A stretch of DNA of 27,099 bases. Source: Pseudobutyrivibrio sp. (GTDB lineage Bacteria > Bacillota_A > Clostridia > Lachnospirales > Lachnospiraceae). Each line of letters begins with the position of its first letter. The stretch's first letter is position 1. The notes beneath the pieces were generated by a model. It did no database searches. It was given only the letters and a program-made list of their open reading frames with translations, and was not told where the DNA came from. Positions 1 through 5,905 of the stretch are shown here, piece after piece. The stretch covers positions 1 to 27,099 of the forward strand of contig JAILNO010000196.1 in the NCBI GenBank assembly GCA_024691465.1, read 5' to 3'. The translations under genes were made by a program, and so were the position numbers.

Positions 1-42
1 GATGCTATTGTTAATTCCTTCGGTTACTCAGAGCTTAGATAA

Positions 43-1626
43 TTACTCTTCCTCTGAGAAAGGATTAATTTGAATTTCGAACCAGAATGTGGCGCCTTGT
101 CCCTGCAGGGATGAGACGCCATATTTAGCGCCATGGAGCTCTAGCACATTCTTAACAATGGAGAGTCCCAGTCCTGTACCCTGCAGTGCGCGCTTATGGG
201 TAGTCTTATCTTTATAATATCTATCCCATACATATGGGATATCCTCCTGCTTGACGCCCTCTCCAGTATCCTTTACTTCGATGCGCAGAGTGTTGCCAGA
301 TACCTTCTGGATAACCGTGACTTTCTTATCCTCACCAGTATAGTTGATGGCATTGTTCACCAGATTGTAGAGCACCTGGTACATCTTCTGCTCATCAGCA
401 TATATGGTAACCTCGCTATCATACTGGAAATCTATCACGTATCCTTCCACTTCCCTGAGCTTGTTGTATCGCTCCAGCACGTGGCGGATACTCTCTGTTA
501 TATTATATTCCTCAGGCTTAATAGTAATGGTACCTGCCTTAAGCTTAGATATGTCAAGCATGTCATTAACCAGACCTGATAATCTCTCAGTCTCATCTAT
601 GATTACCTGGACATTCTCAGGCGTATTCTCACCAGGAATATCCCTCATAACCTCAGCATATCCCTTAATCATGGTAAGTGGAGTCCTCAAGTCATGAGAT
701 ACGTTGGCTATGAGTTCCTTTTGCAGACTGTCTGCCTTACCAAGCTCGGTAGCAGCGTAATTAAGAGTGTCGGATAGCTCCGCCACCTCCATATAATCGC
801 TGGAATCGAACTTGACAGAATAGTCTCCCGATGCCAGCTTCTTAGCGCCTTCATTGAGTACTATGATAGAGCGGGATGTGCTCTTAGCTGTCATGAGAGC
901 CAGCACGAATGCTATGACAACCATAATTACAGATATGATTACCAACTGTGCCTTAAGGGTAGACACTGTAGCATCCACAGGTGTCAGGAGGGAATTAATC
1001 ATAATAACCTCTTCCACTCCATCCACATTAATAATCCTAATGTAGATAACAGACTCGGCCATATCATCGCCTATATTCTGTCTGAACTGGCCATTATCCT
1101 TCTCCTGAGGGATGGTGTACTCTATCCTGCCCTCGCCCTGAGTGTTGGCCCCCTCTGCATCTGGAGCGTACTCAAGCATATTCTCAGGTGCCTTGCTAGG
1201 ATCCTGGAAAAGTGGCATGTTGCCACCATTTTGCATCTCACTTCCCTTGAACTCAATAACAGCCTCGCCTCCGTTAGCTACAGCTTCCTCGTAAAAGAGA
1301 CTAAACATGAAGCTTGGCAGGGATGACATCTGGGAATTAGATATATACTCTGCATTATAGAGGGAATTGCCATCTGCATCTGTAATGAAGATACCCAGAT
1401 TGTTCATAGCTGCAATATGCTCTATATCCTCACCAGGTTCTGACTCAGATGTGAGTAACTCCTCCACCTGATTGAGCACCTTCTCAGTGTCCTTACGCTT
1501 AATACTCTTGTAGAAGTCATCCAGATAAACTATCTGAAAAAGCCATAGTACTACTAAGAGTACTATGGCAAAAATTAGAAATATTGAAAATGTTTTCCAT
1601 TTGATACTAACTCGACTACTTTTCAA
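43..1626 (-). CDS. Membrane sensor histidine kinase (OmpR-partner type), TTG start
   Basis: Sensor kinase of 527 residues that would autophosphorylate and pass phosphate to the regulator encoded just upstream. Visible order: TM helix about 13-31, extracytoplasmic sensor about 32-225, TM helix about 228-247, HAMP linker about 248-300, HisKA with the phosphoacceptor histidine H311 in NVSHDLRTPL, and HATPase with N box YNLVNNAINYT (420-430), DTGEGV and GTGLGLSIVKN. The sensor part is acidic and rich in Asn, Gly and Met and matches no ligand-binding fold I recognise. The start codon is TTG: GGAGG lies seven bases upstream and no in-frame ATG fits that spacing. The gene follows the regulator by 20 nt, so the pair is one operon. 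Family assignment is certain; the signal is unknown. Confidence 0.93.
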   Translation of the reverse strand: MKSSRVSIKWKTFSIFLIFAIVLLVVLWLFQIVYLDDFYKSIKRKDTEKVLNQVEELLTSESEPGEDIEHIAAMNNLGIFITDADGNSLYNAEYISNSQMSSLPSFMFSLFYEEAVANGGEAVIEFKGSEMQNGGNMPLFQDPSKAPENMLEYAPDAEGANTQGEGRIEYTIPQEKDNGQFRQNIGDDMAESVIYIRIINVDGVEEVIMINSLLTPVDATVSTLKAQLVIISVIMVVIAFVLALMTAKSTSRSIIVLNEGAKKLASGDYSVKFDSSDYMEVAELSDTLNYAATELGKADSLQKELIANVSHDLRTPLTMIKGYAEVMRDIPGENTPENVQVIIDETERLSGLVNDMLDISKLKAGTITIKPEEYNITESIRHVLERYNKLREVEGYVIDFQYDSEVTIYADEQKMYQVLYNLVNNAINYTGEDKKVTVIQKVSGNTLRIEVKDTGEGVKQEDIPYVWDRYYKDKTTHKRALQGTGLGLSIVKNVLELHGAKYGVSSLQGQGATFWFEIQINPFSEEE

Positions 1627-1646
1627 TGGAATGCCTCCAAAAATAA

Positions 1647-2318
1647 CTATGCTTCGAAGCGATATCCCACGCCCCTAAGTGTAACCAGAAGACGTCTATA
1701 CTCACCGAGACTATTCCTAAGGAGCTTGATATGGGTATCGAGAGTCCTATCATCTCCGTAGTAATCATATCCCCATACCTCAGTAATGAGGCGCTCTCGC
1801 TCCAGGGCGATATTCTTGTTGCGAACCAGGTAGAATAACAACTCATATTCCTTAGGTGACATATCTATGCGCTGTCCGTCTATAGACACTGTCCTCGCTG
1901 TGAAATTAATCTCAAGTCCCTCATACTTAAATATGTCCATAGCCCCATCATCAGACTTGCTTCTGCTGGTGACTACATTGACCCTCATCATGAGTTCCTT
2001 AGGCGAGAAAGGCTTGACCACGTAGTCATCTACTCCTGCCTCAAATCCGTGTATACGATCATACTCCTCACCCCTAGCCGAGAGCATGATAACAGGTATA
2101 TCCTTAATCTTCTTAATCTCACTGCAGGCTGAGAAGCCATCCAACTCAGGCATCATAACATCCATAATGATTACATCTATGTCGCTGTTAGCCTTAACCT
2201 TGTCGATGGCATCCATACCATCGCAGGCCTCTGTCACTTCATATCCCTCGAACTCACCGTACTTGCGAATTATAGAACGAATCTTTTCTTCATCATCAAC
2301 AACCAAAATCTTTTTCAT
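1647..2318 (-). CDS. OmpR/PhoB-family response regulator
   Basis: Response regulator of 223 residues. The receiver domain (about 2-115) has the acidic pair D9-D10 in LVVDDEE, phosphoacceptor D53 in IIMDVMMPE and K102 in YVVKPF. A C-terminal winged-helix DNA-binding domain follows (about 125-223, ending DTHIKLLRN...RGVGYRFEA). It is the obvious partner of the kinase 20 nt downstream. An in-frame ATG exists at 2330, but the GGAGG ribosome binding site (2324-2328) overlaps it and is correctly placed only for the ATG at 2318, so the shorter start is chosen. Targets are not evident from the window. Confidence 0.95.
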   Translation of the reverse strand: MKKILVVDDEEKIRSIIRKYGEFEGYEVTEACDGMDAIDKVKANSDIDVIIMDVMMPELDGFSACSEIKKIKDIPVIMLSARGEEYDRIHGFEAGVDDYVVKPFSPKELMMRVNVVTSRSKSDDGAMDIFKYEGLEINFTARTVSIDGQRIDMSPKEYELLFYLVRNKNIALERERLITEVWGYDYYGDDRTLDTHIKLLRNSLGEYRRLLVTLRGVGYRFEA

Positions 2319-2352
2319 ATAAACCTCCATATGGATTCATTCATCAAAAAAC

Positions 2353-2365
2353 AGGAAGTCTTCCT
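2353..2365 (-). terminator. Weak hairpin plus T-run after the 2426-2776 gene
   Basis: On the minus strand AGGAA-GAC-TTCCT is followed by G and six Ts. The stem is only five pairs, so any termination is probably partial, and the regulator/kinase pair may be transcribed in part from the promoter of the small membrane protein gene. Confidence 0.3.
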
Positions 2366-2425
2366 ATATCTTACTAATAATAATGACCCATAAATGTGAA
2401 TTCTGCGTGATTATTAAGGAAGAAT

Positions 2426-2776
2426 CTAGTGAATATATGTCTGCTTAGCCTTGCGAATGAAGTATGAAAAAATAACCCATACCACGATAAATGCAATTAA
2501 AAATGCTACATTGACAGCCTGTGGGAAATTAACAGTCTTAGTATCATTCAATAGACCCTGTATACCAAACAGAATACAGAAAGCTCCAAATACAACTGTC
2601 TTAGGCATAAGATACTTAGATAATCCGCTTATATCAGAGCATCTAGCTAATTCATCTGCTGTAATCATCATAGGATCCACTTCGCCCTTCTTCAGATTCT
2701 TGACACCACCGAAGATAAGGTACGCCCCTAAAACTATAATAACTACATCAAAAATTGTCATAAAACTGAGATCCAT
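2426..2776 (-). CDS. Small membrane protein of unknown function
   Basis: A 116-residue protein not recognised as a named family. Three hydrophobic helices are visible at about 7-24, 59-76 and 88-107. A polar segment of about 35 residues (26-58, containing MMITADELARCSDISGLSKYL) lies between the first two, and the C-terminus is basic (FIRKAKQTYIH). The start is supported by GGAGG eight bases upstream, and a good sigma-A-type promoter precedes the gene at 2812-2840. It lies on the same strand 107 nt ahead of the two-component regulator, with only a weak hairpin between, so a link to that system is possible but unproven. Confidence 0.75.
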   Translation of the reverse strand: MDLSFMTIFDVVIIVLGAYLIFGGVKNLKKGEVDPMMITADELARCSDISGLSKYLMPKTVVFGAFCILFGIQGLLNDTKTVNFPQAVNVAFLIAFIVVWVIFSYFIRKAKQTYIH

Positions 2777-2811
2777 CTTTCAATCCTCCAATAATTATTC
2801 AGTTAAGTTAC

Positions 2812-2840
2812 ATTATAACTTTTATCCCCAAGCATTTCCA
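2812..2840 (-). promoter_or_regulatory. Sigma-A-type promoter for the 2426-2776 gene
   Basis: On the minus strand TGGAAA (2835-2840) and a perfect TATAAT (2812-2817) are 17 bp apart, with the start codon 36 nt further on. Assigned by consensus only. Confidence 0.5.
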
Positions 2841-2921
2841 CAGCAATCATTAGGTGCCCATAAAACAATTCAGAGTTTTCCCTCAATTCTAAAAAGTTCA
2901 CGAAAATATCTGATAAGATGT

Positions 2922-2950
2922 TTGAATTAACCACTTCGTTATTGTATTAT
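2922..2950 (+). promoter_or_regulatory. Sigma-A-type promoter for the cheY-like/cheX-like pair
   Basis: TTGAAT (2922-2927) and TATTAT (2945-2950) are separated by 17 bp, and the start codon lies 29 nt downstream of the -10 box. No flagellar sigma-28 pattern is seen here. Confidence 0.55.
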
Positions 2951-2979
2951 TAATTTATAACTTGCAGGAGGAGTGAAGT

Positions 2980-3360
2980 ATGGAAATTACAGGCAAAAAG
3001 ATATTAGTATGCGATGATTCAATCCTCGCTAGGAAGCAATTAATGGACGCCGTTAAAGAGATAGCCACAGGCGCCACCTTCATAGAGGGTAAGAACGGTC
3101 AGGAAGCAGTCGATTTATATAAGTCTGAGAAACCAGACTTAGTTTTTATGGATATTGTTATGCCTGAGAAGGACGGTAATGATGCTCTGTCAGAGATTAA
3201 GGAATTCGATTCCGATGCTGTCATTATCATCGTTTCTTCTGTAGGTACACAAGAACAACTGAAAAAGGCAATTCAGCTCGGTGCAAAGGATTTCATTCAG
3301 AAGCCTTTTGAAAAGAATCAGATTCAAGAAATCATTGAGCTTCGACTTGGAGGGAAGTAA
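2980..3360 (+). CDS. CheY-like single-domain response regulator
   Basis: Stand-alone receiver of 126 residues with no output domain. Key residues are visible: acidic pair D12-D13 in VCDDS, phosphoacceptor D58 in FMDIVMPE, the Ser pair in IIVSSVGT (about 86-87) and K108 in IQKPF. The Ser-Val motif and single-domain form suit a chemotaxis-type or phosphorelay receiver rather than a transcription factor. GGAGG stands seven bases before the ATG. The next gene, a CheX-like fusion, starts three bases after the stop, with its ribosome binding site inside the end of this gene, so the two are translationally coupled. By family knowledge CheX dephosphorylates CheY-P, which makes the pair a likely receiver/phosphatase couple. 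The kinase that charges it is not in the window. Confidence 0.92.
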   Translation: MEITGKKILVCDDSILARKQLMDAVKEIATGATFIEGKNGQEAVDLYKSEKPDLVFMDIVMPEKDGNDALSEIKEFDSDAVIIIVSSVGTQEQLKKAIQLGAKDFIQKPFEKNQIQEIIELRLGGK

Positions 3361-3363
3361 TTT

Positions 3364-4245
3364 ATGTATACACAGTTCTTAGGTAATTATTTGCTCCAGC
3401 ATGAGATTGTCACTCAAGAGCAGCTTTTTGCAGCTATGACTCGCCTTTCTCAGACTCACATTAAGCTTGGAACCATAGCTATACACGAGGGACTTATGTC
3501 TGCTAAGGAAGTGGATGAATGCCTTTATATTCAGACTAGAGAGGACAAGCGTTTCGGAGAAATAGCTGTAGAGAGAGGATACCTCACAGAAGAACAGGTA
3601 TCTGAATTGCTATCTAAGCAGACTCCTGATTTCATCCTACTTGGACAGAATCTTGTGGAGGATCAGGTCCTTAGCTATGAGGAATTAGAGAGAGTTCTCT
3701 TCGATTATAAGAACGATGCTGAGATATATGATCTCAATCTAGATGTGGAGAACAAGGATGCTATAGATGCTATTATCTCTAATTTCTTTGTTTATGCAGA
3801 GTTACCTGTATCTGAGACTAACTTAATGTATTTAGAGCTGATGTTTAACAGTCTCATTAGATTCGTAGGCGAGGATTTCTCTCCACTTACACCTATGGTA
3901 CTTGAGGAATTCCCAGTTACCTTCGGAGTGTCTCAAGGCATAGTCGGCAGTCATGAGTACATTACTCACATAGATTGTGATTCCGAGACAGCCATAGCAT
4001 TCGCTTCTAGATACGCCAAGGAAGATTTCCTTGAATTCGATGAATATGTAATCGCAGCACTTGAAGATTTCCTTAATCTTCACAATGGATTATTCATTGT
4101 TAATGCTTCCAATACCATGTCTAAGGATGTATCCTTAGAGCCACCAGAGGTAATCACAGACGGTGTAATCTCCGGCCCTAACAAGTGCGTTGATTTCCCA
4201 GTTGCTTATTCCTTTGGAACCATTCATTTAATAATTTGCTTTTAA
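3364..4245 (+). CDS. Four MshEN-like repeats fused to a CheX-like phosphatase domain
   Basis: A 293-residue cytoplasmic protein with two parts. Residues 1-116 hold four repeats in exact 29-residue register, with glycines at 7, 36, 65 and 94. Each reads roughly [LF]G-x-x-[LA] followed by a hydrophobic pair, T or S, and [EQ][VL]. This resembles the GspE/MshE N-terminal (MshEN) motif, which in characterised ATPases forms a c-di-GMP site from two 24-residue motifs with a 5-residue linker. Residues about 145-293 resemble CheX: an N-terminal helix (NLMYLELMFNSLIRFVG) and the active-site helix DFLNLHNG, where D235-x2-N238 sits in place of the usual E-x2-N. The gene is coupled to the CheY-like gene upstream. 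The likely role is dephosphorylation of that receiver, possibly tuned by c-di-GMP (inference). There is no ATPase domain, so it is not a secretion ATPase. Confidence 0.75.
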   Translation: MYTQFLGNYLLQHEIVTQEQLFAAMTRLSQTHIKLGTIAIHEGLMSAKEVDECLYIQTREDKRFGEIAVERGYLTEEQVSELLSKQTPDFILLGQNLVEDQVLSYEELERVLFDYKNDAEIYDLNLDVENKDAIDAIISNFFVYAELPVSETNLMYLELMFNSLIRFVGEDFSPLTPMVLEEFPVTFGVSQGIVGSHEYITHIDCDSETAIAFASRYAKEDFLEFDEYVIAALEDFLNLHNGLFIVNASNTMSKDVSLEPPEVITDGVISGPNKCVDFPVAYSFGTIHLIICF

Positions 4246-4273
4246 AAAAGACACCCTATATAGGGTGTCTTTT
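4246..4273. terminator. Bidirectional terminator between cheX-like gene and thrC
   Basis: A perfect inverted repeat (AAAAGACACCCTA and its complement around a central TA) is flanked by A-runs on the left and T-runs on the right. It can therefore stop transcripts from both convergent genes; the two stop codons lie just outside it. Confidence 0.9.
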
Positions 4274-4298
4274 ATATATCAATCAGTATTAATACTAA

Positions 4299-5789
4299 TT
4301 ATATTCCAAGGAAGCGCTGAACCTCGGCGCACATATCCTTAACTTCTACAACAGTATCGTGACGAACCTCTGCTGAACGAATCTCCTCGATAGCATTAGG
4401 AATGGCCACCTTGCCAATCTCTGAGAGCTTATCAACTAATACGAAATCTTCCTCATCCTCATATGCTGGATCGATAGAACCCATGACAGCACGTGTGAAC
4501 TTAAATGGGCTGGCTGTAGAAGCAATAACTGTGGTCTTATCATCCTTAGTGTCTGCCTTATATTTGTTATAAACGCATGAGGCTACACCAGTATGTGTAT
4601 CGATGATATATCCTGTCTTATCATAGAGATCCTTGATAGTCTCTCCTGTCTCCTCCTCTGAAGCGTAGTTGCCATAGAATGTATCAAGAGCTGACTTCAT
4701 ATCATCTGTAATCTCATAGCTGCCTGTAGTCTTAAGACTCTCCATGAGCTCTGAGTTCTTAACAGGGTCATTACCTGCGATATGGTAGATAAGTCTCTCT
4801 AAGTTACTAGAAATAAGGATATCCATAGATGGAGAATTAGTTAAGATAAACTCTCTGTTCCTATCATATGATCCTGTAGTAAAGAAGTCATAGAGGACCT
4901 TGTTCTCATTAGATGCACAGATAAGCTTCTCAATAGGAAGACCCATGTGCTTAGCATAGTATGCTGCTAAGATATTACCAAAGTTACCTGTAGGAACTAC
5001 TACATTGATAGTCTCACCTGACTGAATCTTACCCTCAGCAAGGAGTCTAGAGTATGCATATACGTAGTAAGCAATCTGTGGTACCAGACGTCCTATATTG
5101 ATTGAGTTGGCAGATGAGAACTGGAATCCTGCTGCATCAAGCTTCTTAGCAAGCTCCTTGTCATTGAACATCTGCTTAACACCTGTCTGAGCCTGATCGA
5201 AGTTACCCTTGATACCAACTACATGAGTGTTAGCACCCTTCTGAGTAACCATCTGTCTCTCCTGGATGAGAGATACACCATTCTTAGGGTAGAATACCAC
5301 GATACGGGTACCCTCTACATCAGCAAAACCTGCAAGTGCAGCCTTACCTGTGTCACCTGATGTAGCTGTAAGAATGACGATATCATTCTTAATATTGTTC
5401 TTACGAGCGGAAGTAATCATAAGATGTGGCAGAATAGAAAGTGCCATATCCTTAAATGCAATAGTAGCTCCATGGAAAAGCTCGAGATAATATGCGCCAT
5501 CTGCATATACAAGTGGAGCAATCTCTTCTGTATCAAACTTGCTGTCGTATGCGCTGTTGATGCAGTGCTTTAATTCTTCCTCAGTGAAGTCTGAAAGAAA
5601 TAGCTTAAGAACCTCATAAGCAACCTGCTGATATGACATCTCAGCAAGCTTCTCTAGTGAAACATCAAGCTTAGGTACTGATGTAGGAACGAATAATCCG
5701 CCATCATCAGCCAAGCCCTTTAATATAGCCTGTGATGCTGTAATCTCCTGTTTCGCCTTATCTCTTGTACTAACGTAATTAATTCCCAT
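4299..5789 (-). CDS. thrC: Threonine synthase
   Basis: PLP-dependent enzyme converting O-phosphohomoserine to threonine and phosphate, the last step of threonine synthesis. The 496-residue length from the chosen start fits the long-form bacterial family. The PLP lysine is K113 in HGATIAFKDMAL, and further family motifs are LTATSGDTGKAAL, FQFSSANSINIGRLVPQ and VPTGNFGNILAAYYAK. A longer in-frame reading exists upstream, but the ATG at 5789 has AGAGGA at good spacing and begins with the typical YVSTRDK sequence, so it is preferred. The gene lies downstream of an ABC permease on the same strand, and two adjacent hairpins sit in the leader. No T-box motif is visible. No other threonine pathway genes are in the window. 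Confidence 0.96.
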   Translation of the reverse strand: MGINYVSTRDKAKQEITASQAILKGLADDGGLFVPTSVPKLDVSLEKLAEMSYQQVAYEVLKLFLSDFTEEELKHCINSAYDSKFDTEEIAPLVYADGAYYLELFHGATIAFKDMALSILPHLMITSARKNNIKNDIVILTATSGDTGKAALAGFADVEGTRIVVFYPKNGVSLIQERQMVTQKGANTHVVGIKGNFDQAQTGVKQMFNDKELAKKLDAAGFQFSSANSINIGRLVPQIAYYVYAYSRLLAEGKIQSGETINVVVPTGNFGNILAAYYAKHMGLPIEKLICASNENKVLYDFFTTGSYDRNREFILTNSPSMDILISSNLERLIYHIAGNDPVKNSELMESLKTTGSYEITDDMKSALDTFYGNYASEEETGETIKDLYDKTGYIIDTHTGVASCVYNKYKADTKDDKTTVIASTASPFKFTRAVMGSIDPAYEDEEDFVLVDKLSEIGKVAIPNAIEEIRSAEVRHDTVVEVKDMCAEVQRFLGI

Positions 5790-5820
5790 GATTCTTCCTC
5801 TCTGAATATTTACAAAAATA

Positions 5821-5859
5821 TATCTATCCAAGGTCGGTCTCCCGAGCCCTGAATAGATA
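5821..5859 (-). terminator. Hairpin with T-rich tail between ABC permease gene and thrC
   Basis: On the minus strand TATCTATTCAGG pairs with CCTTGGATAGATA (one bulge, one G-T pair). Inside this, TCGG-GAGA-CCGA forms a GNRA-capped stem, and TATATTTTTG follows. It resembles an intrinsic terminator for the permease operon, but it ends only 31 nt before the thrC start codon, so it may instead act as an attenuator of thrC. Confidence 0.6.
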
Positions 5860-5874
5860 TACTGTAGCACAGTA
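5860..5874 (-). repeat. Perfect inverted repeat abutting the thrC leader hairpin
   Basis: TACTGT-GCT-ACAGTA is a perfect six-pair inverted repeat with a three-base loop. It lies directly against the larger hairpin at 5821-5859 and 31 nt after the permease stop codon. It could be a protein operator or a second RNA hairpin. Confidence 0.5.
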
Positions 5875-5905
5875 AAGAGCTAAAATCTAGTGCCATTTCA
5901 ACTAT

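Noticed and set aside
1..42. Coding end or terminator at the left window edge
   Set aside because: The 42 bases show no convincing hairpin or reading frame feature, and the sequence is too short to judge.
196..697. Long open frames on the plus strand opposite the sensor kinase gene
   Set aside because: They are antisense to a well-supported kinase gene, overlap one another, lack ribosome binding sites and encode Ser/Ile-rich peptides without family features. Similar antisense frames over the ABC permease, pgm, sstT and GH3 genes were dropped for the same reason.
3364..3711. N-terminal part of a type II secretion or type IV pilus ATPase
   Set aside because: The repeats resemble that domain, but no Walker motifs follow, and the rest of the chain is CheX-like.
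5790..5905. T-box or amino-acid riboswitch before thrC
   Set aside because: The spacer is about 116 nt, too short for a full T-box, and no T-box core sequence or leader peptide with threonine codons is visible. Only the hairpins are supported.
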